From: RGIG3102 sp045633415
GTDB lineage: Bacteria; Bacillota; Clostridia; Oscillospirales; Ruminococcaceae
Direction of reading: 5' to 3'
Assembly: GCA_045633415.1 (NCBI GenBank)
Contig: JAZQYH010000067.1
Location: 1 to 64,000 of the forward strand
Length of the DNA stretch: 64,000 bases
Below, one piece after another: positions 39,457 to 48,591 of the stretch. Made by a program: the position numbers and the translations under genes. A model generated the notes under the pieces. It had not been told where the DNA came from, did not search any database, and saw only the letters and a program-made list of their open reading frames with translations. How positions within the stretch are numbered: the first letter of the stretch is position 1; each line of letters opens with the position of its first letter.

Positions 39457-40368
39457 ATGGCATTTACAGCTAAAGATGTTAAAGATCTTCGTGAACGCAC
39501 AGGTTGCGGCATGATGGATTGCAAAAAAGCTCTTACAGAAACAGATGGCGATTTCGAAAAAGCTATCGAATATCTGAGAGAAAAAGGTCTCGCAGCTGCA
39601 ACTAAAAAAGCAGGCAGAATCGCTGCTGACGGTATGGTTTTCGCAACAGTTGATAAAGAAAACAAAATCGGTGTAGTTGTAGAAGTTAACTCCGAAACAG
39701 ACTTTGTTGCTAAAAACGAAATGTTCCGTGAATTCGTAGCAGACGTTGCAGCAGTTGTTGCTAAAGAAAACCCAGCAACAGTTGAAGAACTGCTGACAAA
39801 AGCTATGCCAAACGGCGACACAGTTGAAGCAGCACTTCAGGAAAAAATCCTGGTTATCGGTGAAAACCTGAAAATCCGTCGTTTCGTAAGATACGAAGGT
39901 CCATGTGTAGCTTACATCCATGCAGGTGGTACACACGGCGTTCTGGTAAACTTCGAAGTTGCTGACGAAGTATTCGCAAAAGCTGAATTCGAAGCTTACG
40001 GTAAAGACGTTGCTATGCAGATTGCAGCAGCAAATCCATCTTACCTGAATAAAGAAGAAGTTCCTGCAGAAGTTCTGGAAAAAGAAAAAGAAATCCTGAC
40101 ACAGCAGGCTATCAACGAAGGTAAACCAGCAGCTATCGCAGAAAAAATGGTTGCAGGTAGAATTGCTAAATACTACAAAGAAAACTGTCTTGTAGAACAG
40201 GCATTTGTTAAAGATGATAAGCAGACAATCACTGCTTACACAAACGCTACAGCTAAAGAACTGGGCGGCGACATCAAAATCGTTGCATTCACACGTTTTG
40301 AAAAAGGTGAAGGTATCGAAAAGAAAGTTGATGACTTCGCAGCAGAAGTTGCAGCAATGTCTAAATAA
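39457..40368 (+). CDS. tsf: Elongation factor Ts
   Basis: 303 residues. The N-terminal UBA-like region contains VKDLRERTGCGMMDCKKAL, the EF-Tu contact TDFVAKNE is near 79-86, and the dimerisation core and coiled coil follow. EF-Ts recycles EF-Tu by nucleotide exchange. Co-transcribed with rpsB, 52 bases apart, behind GTTGGAGGAA. Confidence 0.97.
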   Translation: MAFTAKDVKDLRERTGCGMMDCKKALTETDGDFEKAIEYLREKGLAAATKKAGRIAADGMVFATVDKENKIGVVVEVNSETDFVAKNEMFREFVADVAAVVAKENPATVEELLTKAMPNGDTVEAALQEKILVIGENLKIRRFVRYEGPCVAYIHAGGTHGVLVNFEVADEVFAKAEFEAYGKDVAMQIAAANPSYLNKEEVPAEVLEKEKEILTQQAINEGKPAAIAEKMVAGRIAKYYKENCLVEQAFVKDDKQTITAYTNATAKELGGDIKIVAFTRFEKGEGIEKKVDDFAAEVAAMSK

Positions 40369-40387
40369 TTTAAAACCTATGTTGAAA

Positions 40388-40425
40388 AATCCCTTACAGC
40401 ATTTATGCTGTAAGGGATTTTTTTG
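40388..40425 (+). terminator. Strong bidirectional terminator after tsf
   Basis: Perfect 14-base-pair stem AATCCCTTACAGCA / TGCTGTAAGGGATT with a TTTA loop, T7 on the plus strand and T5 on the minus strand, so it can also end the converging hydrolase gene. Confidence 0.95.
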
Positions 40426-40434
40426 TTTATTTAA

Positions 40435-41178
40435 TTATAATTTGTAAATATCGCCTTCTTCAGCGGCGAAAGTGTTATCAAATACTTCTTTTGCTTCATC
40501 TACAAATTGTTGCGGACTTTTTTCTGGCCAGAAATGTGTGATAATCAGTTTTTTTACATCAGCATCCTTGGCTATTGTTGCGGCTTGTTTTGCAGTTAGA
40601 TGGCTGTTTATTTCGGCAAAGCCATCAGATACAAGCAGGCTGGCTTCGGATAACAGTATGTCTGCATTGTTTGCAAAGCTGACAAGTGCATCTTTTGAGG
40701 CGTAAGAGGTATCAGATGTATACACAAAAGTGGACTTTCCATCTGTGATTTTTACAGCATATGTTTCCATTGGGTGAATTACTGGACAGAATTCTATTTT
40801 CAGATTTCCTATATTGATTACAGAGTACTCATCAATATGCTCGTATGTGCAATAAGCATTTGATTCAGCGGAAATATCATTGAAAATAACCTGTGGAGTC
40901 TGTGGCATATAAACCATAACGGGTTTTTCCACTCTCTTTTGTCCGTGGAAAACCACGGATGCATACTGAATATTGAAAAGGTCGTTATAATGGTCACGAT
41001 GCAGGTGAGTGATAATAACTGTAAGGTTATTGAGGTCATTTGGGTATTTCAACATTCTGTGGCTACCACTGCCACAGTCCAGAAGTATCTTGTTTTCTCC
41101 GTCAGTAACAAGAAAACCAGGACAATTATGATAATCTGTATTGTATGGTGACTGAGTACCTAAAATTTTTATTTCCAT
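40435..41178 (-). CDS. Metallo-beta-lactamase-fold hydrolase (RNase Z/PhnP-like)
   Basis: 247 residues. The metal motif HxHxDH is THLHRDHYND near 58-67, with further ligands in VIHPMETYA, TSDTSY, SEASL and the C-terminal ITHFWPE. Length and the LGTQSPYNTD start fit the PhnP/RNase Z-related group, whose members cut cyclic phosphodiesters or RNA; the exoside arm of RNase Z is not apparent. In a minus-strand pair with the next gene, interrupting the usual tsf-pyrH order. Confidence 0.85.
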   Translation of the reverse strand: MEIKILGTQSPYNTDYHNCPGFLVTDGENKILLDCGSGSHRMLKYPNDLNNLTVIITHLHRDHYNDLFNIQYASVVFHGQKRVEKPVMVYMPQTPQVIFNDISAESNAYCTYEHIDEYSVINIGNLKIEFCPVIHPMETYAVKITDGKSTFVYTSDTSYASKDALVSFANNADILLSEASLLVSDGFAEINSHLTAKQAATIAKDADVKKLIITHFWPEKSPQQFVDEAKEVFDNTFAAEEGDIYKL

Positions 41179-41199
41179 AGTAATTTCCTTTTAAATCTT

Positions 41200-42165
41200 T
41201 TAAAGGTCACTGTCTTCATCAAATTCCTTTTGTGAATCAAGGAACATAGTGTTCATATTGATTTTAGAATAGTTTTCTATAAGTGTATTTTTGTCATAGG
41301 ATAATTGTTGACATACCTGATTATTGATAGCAGCAAAAGTATGTGCACTTCTGATAACAGGTATATCAATCGGGCTTTTTTCTTTTATAAGCAACTCTTC
41401 TGCCAGTTGCATAAACTCTGCATCACCATCTTTGTATAAGCTACCCATACCCATAAATGCACCATTTATTGTAAAGGCATGGGAACCTGTAAACTGAGGA
41501 ATACCCGCAGCTGTGAATACAGGGGAGATTTCTATTTCAGCACTCATTACTGTATTGTCAGTAGGAGTAAGCACAGCTTCCACTTTTTGCTCAATAAGCC
41601 ACTGTACAGCAGAAAGAACATCTTCTTTGGAAGAAGGGTTGGCTTCTATCCATTCAATACCAATACTTGTAAGGTATTCTTTAGCTTCAGCTATTGGCAG
41701 TTTTGATGATATTTCTGCAGTATTGTATAACAAGCCTACTTTTTTTGCCTGTGGAACAGCAGCAAGCATAGCTTTTGAAAGTCTGGCTCCATCAAGAGAG
41801 TCTGAAGTGCCTGTTATGTAAAGACCTGGGCGTTCAAATGAATCTATTACACCTGCACTGATTGGGTCGGATACTGCACGGAACAACATATTGATTTTGT
41901 TTTCAGCCAGAATATCTTTCATTGCAACAGTAGGTGGTGTAGCTATACTGATAACCAAATCTACCTTTGCATCAGCCAGCTCTTTGCCTATTTTTTTCAT
42001 CAGTTCCATATCAGCACGGCCGTCGTAAACATGGTTTTCATAATCGATTTCGATGTTATATTTTTCAGCCAGTTCCTTCAGGCAGTTTTTAGCGCCTGCT
42101 TCAATGCGATTAAGAGATGCATGGTCAGTGTACTTCACTATACCGATTTTATAACTTTTCTTCAT
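41200..42165 (-). CDS. ABC-type substrate-binding protein (TrpX/PF04392 type) without signal peptide
   Basis: 321 residues from the ATG at 42165, seven bases after GATGAGGT; the upstream ATG at 42177 overlaps that site. The chain matches the BMP/TrpX-type periplasmic-binding fold (KIGIVKYTDHASLNRIEAGA, LVISIATPPTVAM, VGLLYNTAE, VEAVLTPTDNTVMS). It begins at the domain with no signal peptide or lipobox, and no permease or ATPase is near. The mature protein therefore seems cytosolic, which is unusual for the family. Ligand unknown; aromatic amino acids are known for TrpX. Confidence 0.8.
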   Translation of the reverse strand: MKKSYKIGIVKYTDHASLNRIEAGAKNCLKELAEKYNIEIDYENHVYDGRADMELMKKIGKELADAKVDLVISIATPPTVAMKDILAENKINMLFRAVSDPISAGVIDSFERPGLYITGTSDSLDGARLSKAMLAAVPQAKKVGLLYNTAEISSKLPIAEAKEYLTSIGIEWIEANPSSKEDVLSAVQWLIEQKVEAVLTPTDNTVMSAEIEISPVFTAAGIPQFTGSHAFTINGAFMGMGSLYKDGDAEFMQLAEELLIKEKSPIDIPVIRSAHTFAAINNQVCQQLSYDKNTLIENYSKINMNTMFLDSQKEFDEDSDL

Positions 42166-42201
42166 GGCATACCTCATCCGTAATGTTATCTTTATAAATT
42201 C

Positions 42202-42230
42202 ATTATACTGCTAAATTTTGTGAAAAACAA
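42202..42230 (-). promoter_or_regulatory. SigA-type promoter of the binding-protein/hydrolase pair
   Basis: On the minus strand TTGTTT (42230-42225) and a perfect TATAAT (42207-42202) are 17 bases apart, 36 bases before the start codon. Confidence 0.65.
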
Positions 42231-42319
42231 ACATAAATTATTTTATATACAAAATAATTTTATTAAGATAAACAGGGAAGATATATATATTAAATTAGCA
42301 CCAAATATTATAATAAATC

Positions 42320-42348
42320 TTTACTTTACACACGAAATATAGTAAAAT
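42320..42348 (+). promoter_or_regulatory. SigA-type promoter of pyrH-frr
   Basis: TTTACT at 42320-42325 and TAAAAT at 42343-42348 with 17-base spacing, 37 bases before pyrH. The rest of the 42166-42385 gap is A/T-rich with no further structure seen. Confidence 0.6.
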
Positions 42349-42385
42349 AGGATAAAATAATGTGTAATTAAACGGGGTATACAAT

Positions 42386-43090
42386 ATGTCTATCAAGTAT
42401 AAAAGAGTTTTAATTAAATTAAGCGGCGAAGCACTGGCTGGTGACAAAGGTTTTGGTCTTGATTACCCAACAGTTCTTGAAATCTGTAAAAACATCAAAG
42501 ATGCTTATGAACTTGGTGCAGAAATTGCTATCGTAGTAGGTGGCGGTAACTTCTGGCGTGGTCGTTCTTCTGGTGATATGGAAAGAACAAGAGCAGACCA
42601 GATTGGTATGTTGGCAACAGTTATGAATGCTCTTTCAGTTGCAGATGCTTTGGAAAATCTTGGTGTTGAAGTTAGAGTTCAGGCTGCTCTGCAGATGCAG
42701 CAGGTTGCAGAACCTTACATCAGAAACCGTGCTACAAGACATCTTGAAAAAGGCAGAGTTGTTATTTTCGCCTGTGGTACAGGTAACCCATTCTTCTCTA
42801 CAGATACAGCAGCAGCCCTGAGAGCAGCAGAAATCAATGCTGACATTATCTTCAAGGCAACTATGGTTGATGGTGTTTATGATAAAGACCCTAAAAAATA
42901 CCCAGATGCTGTTAAATACGATACACTTACATTCACACAGGTTCTTACAGACCAGCTGAATGTTATGGATATGACAGCTGCTACAATGTGCCGTGACAAC
43001 AAACTGCCAATTCTGGTATTTGATATGGCAGATGGTAATATTGTAAAAGCAATCAAAGGTGAAACAATCGGTACATTAGTACAGGAATAA
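42386..43090 (+). CDS. pyrH: UMP kinase
   Basis: 234 residues, amino-acid-kinase fold. KLSGEALAGDKGFGLD near 10, the VGGGNFWRGR loop near 52, MLATVMNALS near 72, FACGTGNPFFSTDTAAALRA near 129 and VDGVYDKDPKKYPDA near 160. It makes UDP from UMP for RNA and sugar-nucleotide synthesis. Followed after 15 bases by frr. Confidence 0.96.
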   Translation: MSIKYKRVLIKLSGEALAGDKGFGLDYPTVLEICKNIKDAYELGAEIAIVVGGGNFWRGRSSGDMERTRADQIGMLATVMNALSVADALENLGVEVRVQAALQMQQVAEPYIRNRATRHLEKGRVVIFACGTGNPFFSTDTAAALRAAEINADIIFKATMVDGVYDKDPKKYPDAVKYDTLTFTQVLTDQLNVMDMTAATMCRDNKLPILVFDMADGNIVKAIKGETIGTLVQE

Positions 43091-43105
43091 AGGAGATTAT
43101 ATATT

Positions 43106-43651
43106 ATGACAAAGAAATTTGAAGATAAAATGATCAGTGCTATCAAGCATCTTGAAAGTGAATATGCATCTGTTCGTGCAGGCAGAGCTAACCCAGGCGT
43201 TTTGGACAAAGTTACAGTTGACTACTATGGTGTTGCTACACCTATTAATCAGGTTGCTTCAGTTTCTGTAACAGAAGCAAGAACACTTTCTATTCAGCCA
43301 TGGGACAGAAGCCTGCTGAAAGCAATCGTTAAAGCTATCCAGACATCAGATGTAGGTATTAACCCAATTGATGATGGTGTAAGCATTCGCCTTGTTTTCC
43401 CAGCTCCAACAGAAGAACGTCGTAAAGCTCTTGCTAAAGATGTTTCCAAAATGGCAGAAGAAGCAAAAGTTGCAGTAAGAAATGTTAGACGTGATGCTAT
43501 GGATAAATTCAAAGCAGCTAAAAAAGCTAACGAAATTACAGAAGACGACCAGAAAAAACTGGAAGAAAAAATGCAGAAAATTACAGACAAATTCATCAAA
43601 GAAATTGATGATGTTGCAGCCAAGAAAACTAAAGAAGTTATGGAACTGTAA
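43106..43651 (+). CDS. frr: Ribosome recycling factor
   Basis: 181 residues, near the usual 185. Typical blocks RAGRANPGVLDKVTVDYYG, TPINQVASVSVTEARTL, IQPWD and a C-terminal helix with LEEKMQKITDKFIKEID. It splits post-termination ribosomes with EF-G. Behind AAAGGAGAT, followed by a hairpin before uppS. Confidence 0.97.
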   Translation: MTKKFEDKMISAIKHLESEYASVRAGRANPGVLDKVTVDYYGVATPINQVASVSVTEARTLSIQPWDRSLLKAIVKAIQTSDVGINPIDDGVSIRLVFPAPTEERRKALAKDVSKMAEEAKVAVRNVRRDAMDKFKAAKKANEITEDDQKKLEEKMQKITDKFIKEIDDVAAKKTKEVMEL

Positions 43652-43674
43652 TTTATTTACGAGGTCTATTTATC

Positions 43675-43709
43675 AAAGGGCATATGGTATAATATGCCCT
43701 TTATTTTTT
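43675..43709 (+). terminator. Intrinsic (possibly leaky) terminator between frr and uppS
   Basis: Perfect 11-base-pair stem AAAGGGCATAT / ATATGCCCTTT with a six-base loop, followed by ATTTTTTC. Since uppS has no clear promoter of its own in the remaining 24 bases, some read-through is likely. Confidence 0.8.
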
Positions 43710-43732
43710 CATAGTGAGAAAAGAGGATAAAA

Positions 43733-44440
43733 ATGGATAACAATATCATAATTCCAAAACATATTGGTATTATAATGGATGGCAATGGCAGATGGGCAAA
43801 GAAAAGACTGCTACCAAGAAATATGGGCCATAAAAAAGGTGCTGAAGTATTTCAGGATATTACAAGATACTGTAATGAACTGGGTCTTGAATCTGTTACT
43901 TTCTATGCTTTTTCTACTGAAAACTGGAAAAGACCTGTAGAAGAAGTAAACGGAATTATGTCTTTACTTAAAGAATATCTTGTTAAAGCATTTGACTATG
44001 AAAAAGAAAACAATAAAGTTGTTTTCCTTGGTGATAAATCCGCTTTCAGTGGTGAATTACTGGAACTTATGCTTGACATTGAAGAAAAGACTAAAGACAG
44101 AACAGGCATGACTTTAAATATTGCACTGAACTATGGTGCAAGAAATGAAATTGTGCATGCCACAAAAAATATTGCACAGATGGTTAAAAATGGCGAAATT
44201 GATGTTGATGATATCAATGAAGAACTTATCAGCAATAATCTTTACACAAAAGGTCAGCCAGATCCTGACTTTATTCTCAGACCAAGTGGTGAAAAACGTA
44301 TATCAAACTTCCTTCTCTGGCAGATTGCTTATTCAGAGTTTGTGTATATGGATGTTCTGTGGCCTGATTTTACTAGAAAAGATTTAGACGAAGCCATCAT
44401 TGAGTTTAACAGAAGAAACAGAAGATTTGGCGGAGTATAA
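43733..44440 (+). CDS. uppS: Undecaprenyl diphosphate synthase
   Basis: 235 residues. HIGIIMDGNGRWAKKR near residues 8-23 (catalytic Asp), YAFSTENWKRP near 62 and the C-terminal ILRPSGEKRISNFLLWQIAYSE-type block (read in two parts) with DVLWPDF. It makes the C55 lipid carrier for cell-wall synthesis. First gene of the uppS-cdsA-dxr-rseP-ispG-polC run. Confidence 0.95.
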   Translation: MDNNIIIPKHIGIIMDGNGRWAKKRLLPRNMGHKKGAEVFQDITRYCNELGLESVTFYAFSTENWKRPVEEVNGIMSLLKEYLVKAFDYEKENNKVVFLGDKSAFSGELLELMLDIEEKTKDRTGMTLNIALNYGARNEIVHATKNIAQMVKNGEIDVDDINEELISNNLYTKGQPDPDFILRPSGEKRISNFLLWQIAYSEFVYMDVLWPDFTRKDLDEAIIEFNRRNRRFGGV

Positions 44441-44452
44441 GAGGAGTTAATT

Positions 44453-45328
44453 ATGAAAACTCGAATTATTAGTTCATTGGTTGGTATAGCTCTATTATTG
44501 GTAATATTAACCGGATTTCATTCAATTACATTTAATATAATCGCATTGATTGTATATGGAATTTCTTTATCCGAAATTCACAGCACATTTAAAGAAAAAA
44601 ATTCAAATATTATTTATGGTGTCCTTCTTATAATAGGTGCATACTTTATAATGGACCCATATTTCCCAAGAATTAACCCTATGATTTTATTGTGCTTTTT
44701 CATGACATCATATGCGTTTATTATGGTTTTTGAATTCCATAAAATTGATTATAAAACATTTTCAGCAAGCATTCTGTTCAGCTTTTATGTTTTGATAGGA
44801 TATTATTCTATCCTAAATATGAAAACAAATATGCCATATGAACAGTTTGGCTGGGATTCCACATTTATGTTTGTAGTATGCTGTACAATTTCCTGGGGTG
44901 CTGACGTCTTTGCATATTTTGCAGGTTATTTCTTTGGTAAAAACAAACTGGCACCTACACTCAGCCCTAAGAAAACAAAAGAGGGTGCAGTAGGTGGTGT
45001 AATAGGTTCTGTTGTTGTAACATGGGTTTTCCTTGTGCTTTATGGCTGGGTTAAACCACTTCTTGAAGGTACAGGTGTTAAAACAGTGTTTACAGCCAGA
45101 CCATTTATATTCCTTGCAGTTCTTGCTTTGTTTGGCAGTGTTCTCAGTATTTTTGGCGACCTGTTTGCTTCTGCAATCAAAAGACAGGTTGGTATAAAAG
45201 ACTACGGCAAAATTATGCCAGGCCATGGCGGTATTCTAGACCGTTTTGACAGCGTATTGCTGGTTTCTCCACTTGTAAGTATGGTTTCTGTGATTGTTGT
45301 ATCACGGGGAGGTATTTTCAATGTATAA
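44453..45328 (+). CDS. cdsA: Phosphatidate cytidylyltransferase
   Basis: 291 residues with about eight membrane segments. The C-terminal CDP-diglyceride synthase signature is present: FGDLFASAIKRQVGIKDYG, then PGHGGILDRFDS. It makes CDP-diacylglycerol from phosphatidic acid. Overlaps dxr by eight bases. Confidence 0.95.
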   Translation: MKTRIISSLVGIALLLVILTGFHSITFNIIALIVYGISLSEIHSTFKEKNSNIIYGVLLIIGAYFIMDPYFPRINPMILLCFFMTSYAFIMVFEFHKIDYKTFSASILFSFYVLIGYYSILNMKTNMPYEQFGWDSTFMFVVCCTISWGADVFAYFAGYFFGKNKLAPTLSPKKTKEGAVGGVIGSVVVTWVFLVLYGWVKPLLEGTGVKTVFTARPFIFLAVLALFGSVLSIFGDLFASAIKRQVGIKDYGKIMPGHGGILDRFDSVLLVSPLVSMVSVIVVSRGGIFNV

Positions 45329-46475
45329 AAATATTATTGTTCTTGGTTCTACTGGTTCTATTGGTACACAGACACTTGATGTGTGCCGTAAACATGATAT
45401 AAATGTAGTTGCAATTTCAGCTAACAGAAGCATTGAAACTATTGAACAGCAGATTATTGAGTTTAAGCCTGAATATGTTTGCTTAACTGATGAAACAGCT
45501 GCCAATAATTTTAAAGAAAGGGCAGAAGAACTGGGGGTAAAACTGCTCTGTGGCAAACAGGGCCTGGTTCAGCTTGCCCAACTGGAAGTTGTAGATACAG
45601 TGGTTCTCAATGCTGTTGTAGGTATTGCAGGTCTTGAGGCTACACTGGCTGCTATTGAAAGCGGCAAAGATGTAGCACTGGCAAATAAAGAAAGCCTTGT
45701 AACAGGTGGTAAACTTGTTATGGATGCAGTTAAACGCAAAGATGTGAAACTGTTACCTGTAGACAGTGAACATTCTGCTATTTTCCAATGCCTTCAGGAC
45801 CCATACAGTGCAAAGAAACTGAAAAAAATTATTCTTACAGCATCAGGTGGCCCTTTCTTTGGCTATACAAAAGAACAACTGGAAACAGTAACAAAAGCAC
45901 AGGCTCTTAAACATCCAAACTGGTCAATGGGCTCTAAAATCACAATAGATTCTGCTTCTCTTATGAATAAAGGTCTTGAGCTGATTGAAGCAGTATGGCT
46001 GTTTGATTTAAAACCAAGTGATGTTCAGATTGTTGTTCACAGACAGAGTATAATTCACTCTGCAGTACAATATATTGATAATAGTGTAATTGCACAGTTG
46101 GGCGTACCTGATATGAGATTGCCTATACAGTATGCTATTACATATCCAGACAGATTTGAATGCCCAGCGGCTGAACTGGATTTCTTTGCTATGAAAGACC
46201 TTACATTTGCTCCTGCAGACCCAGATACATTCCTGTGTCTTAAAGCTGCTATTGAAGCGATTGATAAAGGTGGCTTGTATCCATGCGCTGTAAATGGTGC
46301 AAATGAAAGGGCAGTACAGTTGTTCCTTGAAGACAAGATTGAATTTGCAGATATAGGAAGAATTGTATATGCTGTATTGTCTGAATTTGATTTTTCAGAT
46401 GACTATACACTGCAGGAAGTTTTTGAAACTGACAGAAAAGCGAGAGCTTTTGTTGACCGGCAGTTATTAAAATAA
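45321..46475 (+). CDS. dxr: 1-deoxy-D-xylulose 5-phosphate reductoisomerase
   Basis: 384 residues from the ATG at 45321, set by GGGGAGGT; longer frames lie inside cdsA. NADPH motif VLGSTGSIGTQTLDV near 6-20, the ANKES block near 122, metal ligands in PVDSEHSAIFQ near 147, and the flexible loop with HPNWSMGSKITIDSASLMNK (near 200). It catalyses the second step of the MEP isoprenoid pathway; ispG downstream is a later step of the same pathway. Confidence 0.96.
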   Translation: MYKNIIVLGSTGSIGTQTLDVCRKHDINVVAISANRSIETIEQQIIEFKPEYVCLTDETAANNFKERAEELGVKLLCGKQGLVQLAQLEVVDTVVLNAVVGIAGLEATLAAIESGKDVALANKESLVTGGKLVMDAVKRKDVKLLPVDSEHSAIFQCLQDPYSAKKLKKIILTASGGPFFGYTKEQLETVTKAQALKHPNWSMGSKITIDSASLMNKGLELIEAVWLFDLKPSDVQIVVHRQSIIHSAVQYIDNSVIAQLGVPDMRLPIQYAITYPDRFECPAAELDFFAMKDLTFAPADPDTFLCLKAAIEAIDKGGLYPCAVNGANERAVQLFLEDKIEFADIGRIVYAVLSEFDFSDDYTLQEVFETDRKARAFVDRQLLK

Positions 46476-46495
46476 TAGAAGGTTTTTAGTATTTA

Positions 46496-47518
46496 ATGAG
46501 TATAATTGTTTCTATGCTGGTTTTTGGCGTGGTAATAATGGTTCATGAATTTGGTCATTTTATCATGGCGAAAGCCAGTGGAATAAAAGTAAATGAGTTC
46601 AGTATCGGTATGGGTCCACAGCTGTATGGCAAAACAGTTGGGGACACAGAATACTCCATCCGTGCATTACCTATAGGTGGTTTTGTTGCAATGGAAGGTG
46701 AAGATGAAGAAAGCGATGCTGAAGGTTCATTTAATTCTGTACCAGTACAAAGCAGAATAGGTGTTGTAGTAGCTGGCGCAGTAATGAATATGATTTTAGG
46801 CTTTATAGTTTTATTCTATCTTACAAGCACACAGTCAGCTATCACCAGCCGTAAGGTAAGTACATTCTACGAAGGTGCAAAAACCCAGCAGACAGGTCTG
46901 ATGATTGATGATGAAATAATTGCAATCAATGGCAGAAAATGCTATATCGCCAATGATATTATATATGAATTTGCAAGAACTCAGGATGGGGTGGCAGACT
47001 TTACTGTTATCAGAAATGGTGAGAAAGTTCAGCTTGATAATGTTACATTTGATACTTACATGGACGAAGAAACAGGTATCAAACAGCTGGTTATTGACTT
47101 CACAGTTTATCCTATAGATAAAACAATTCCAAATATAGCCAAAGAAGCATTCAACTGGACAATCAGCCTTGCCAGAACAGTATTTTTAAGTCTGGTAGAC
47201 CTTGTAACCGGTAATGTGGCTATAAATCAGATGTCTGGTCCAGTAGGTATTGTGTCTACTATCAGCGAGGCTGTAAGCTATGGTCTGGAGTCAGTTCTGA
47301 TTATTCTTGCTATGATAACAATAAATCTGGGTGTTTTCAATCTTTTGCCATTCCCAGCTCTTGATGGTGGCAGATTGGTTTTCCTGCTTATAGAACTTGT
47401 ACGTGGTAAACCAATTGACCAGAAATATGAAATGTGGGTAAATGGCGCTGGTATGCTAATCCTTCTTGGATTTATGGCATTTGTGACATTCAGTGACGTA
47501 ACACGCTTATTTATGTAA
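46496..47518 (+). CDS. rseP: Site-2 protease RseP/RasP
   Basis: 340 residues. Zinc motif HEFGH near 18-22 in the first membrane segment, a PDZ domain at about 110-185, and the third metal ligand in NLLPFPALDGGR near 283. It cuts membrane-embedded anti-sigma factors and signal-peptide remnants. The ribosome binding site AGAAGG is 13 bases from this ATG, so the later ATG at 46511 is possible. Confidence 0.93.
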   Translation: MSIIVSMLVFGVVIMVHEFGHFIMAKASGIKVNEFSIGMGPQLYGKTVGDTEYSIRALPIGGFVAMEGEDEESDAEGSFNSVPVQSRIGVVVAGAVMNMILGFIVLFYLTSTQSAITSRKVSTFYEGAKTQQTGLMIDDEIIAINGRKCYIANDIIYEFARTQDGVADFTVIRNGEKVQLDNVTFDTYMDEETGIKQLVIDFTVYPIDKTIPNIAKEAFNWTISLARTVFLSLVDLVTGNVAINQMSGPVGIVSTISEAVSYGLESVLIILAMITINLGVFNLLPFPALDGGRLVFLLIELVRGKPIDQKYEMWVNGAGMLILLGFMAFVTFSDVTRLFM

Positions 47519-47529
47519 GAGGTGAAAGT

Positions 47530-48591
47530 ATGAGACATGAAAAAAGACAAGTAAAAGTTGGTAATGTTTATCTGGGTGGTAACAATCCTATTCTCGTTCA
47601 GAGTATGCTTAACGTAAAATCAAACGATGTAGCTGGTAATGTACGGCAGGCAGTGGCTCTTGAAAAAGAAGGTTGCCAGATAGTACGTGTATCTGTACCA
47701 TCAATGGAAGATGTACGCCTTATTGAAGCAATTAAAAAAGAAGTAAAAATTCCACTTGTTGCAGATATTCATTTTGACTATCGTATTGCTATTGCTGCTG
47801 TTGAAGCCGGTATAGATAAAGTTCGTATCAATCCGGGCAATATCGGTGATGATGACAGAGTTAAACAGGTTGTAAAAGCCTGTCAGTCTCATAATGTTCC
47901 TATCAGAATAGGTGTTAATGCAGGTAGCCTTGAAAAACATATTCTTGCCAAACACGGTGCTCCAACACCAGACGCACTGTGTGAAAGTGCTATGTATCAT
48001 ATAAAACTGCTGGAAAAATTTGATTTTAACGATATTATTGTTTCTATCAAATCTTCTAATGTACCTACAATGGTTCAGGCATACAGACAGCTGGATACAA
48101 TGTGTGATTACCCACTTCACCTTGGTGTTACAGAGGCTGGTACATACAGAATGGGTCTTATTAAATCTGGTATGGGTATTGGCGCATTGCTGATGGATGG
48201 TATCGGTGACACACTTCGTGTTTCACTTACAGATTCACCACTGAAAGAAATTCCAGCTGGTTTCGATATTCTCAGAGCCTCTGGTATTAAAGTACCTGGT
48301 CCTGAAATTATTTCCTGTCCAACTTGTGGCAGAACTAATCTGGATGTTGCTGCTATCGCAACACAGGTAGAAGAGAGATTAAAAGGCATTAATAAAGATA
48401 TAAAAGTCGCTGTTATGGGCTGTGCAGTAAATGGCCCTGGCGAAGCAAGAGAAGCAGATATCGGCATTGCTTGTGGTGTTGATAATGCTGTGCTTTTCAA
48501 AAAAGGCGAAAAGGTAAAAGTTCTTAAAGGCGACTTTATTGATGAATTTGTAAAAGATATTTACAATTTTTTAGAGGAAAAAAGTGAGTAA
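47530..48591 (+). CDS. ispG: 4-hydroxy-3-methylbut-2-enyl diphosphate synthase (flavodoxin)
   Basis: 353 residues. TIM-barrel start RQVKVGNVYLGGNNPILVQS, VADIHFDYRIA near 79 and KVRINPGNIG near 97. The 4Fe-4S cysteines are in SCPTCGR near 259 and GCAVNGPGEA near 298. MEP pathway enzyme, clustered with dxr. The polC start codon overlaps its last eight bases. Confidence 0.96.
   Translation: MRHEKRQVKVGNVYLGGNNPILVQSMLNVKSNDVAGNVRQAVALEKEGCQIVRVSVPSMEDVRLIEAIKKEVKIPLVADIHFDYRIAIAAVEAGIDKVRINPGNIGDDDRVKQVVKACQSHNVPIRIGVNAGSLEKHILAKHGAPTPDALCESAMYHIKLLEKFDFNDIIVSIKSSNVPTMVQAYRQLDTMCDYPLHLGVTEAGTYRMGLIKSGMGIGALLMDGIGDTLRVSLTDSPLKEIPAGFDILRASGIKVPGPEIISCPTCGRTNLDVAAIATQVEERLKGINKDIKVAVMGCAVNGPGEAREADIGIACGVDNAVLFKKGEKVKVLKGDFIDEFVKDIYNFLEEKSE

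Noticed and set aside
38691..39821. 376-codon minus-strand frame across rpsB and tsf
   Set aside because: Antisense shadow crossing two well-supported genes.
42231..42319. Possible regulatory RNA or riboswitch upstream of pyrH
   Set aside because: Only A/T-rich sequence without stable pairing was seen, and the promoter lies downstream of most of it.
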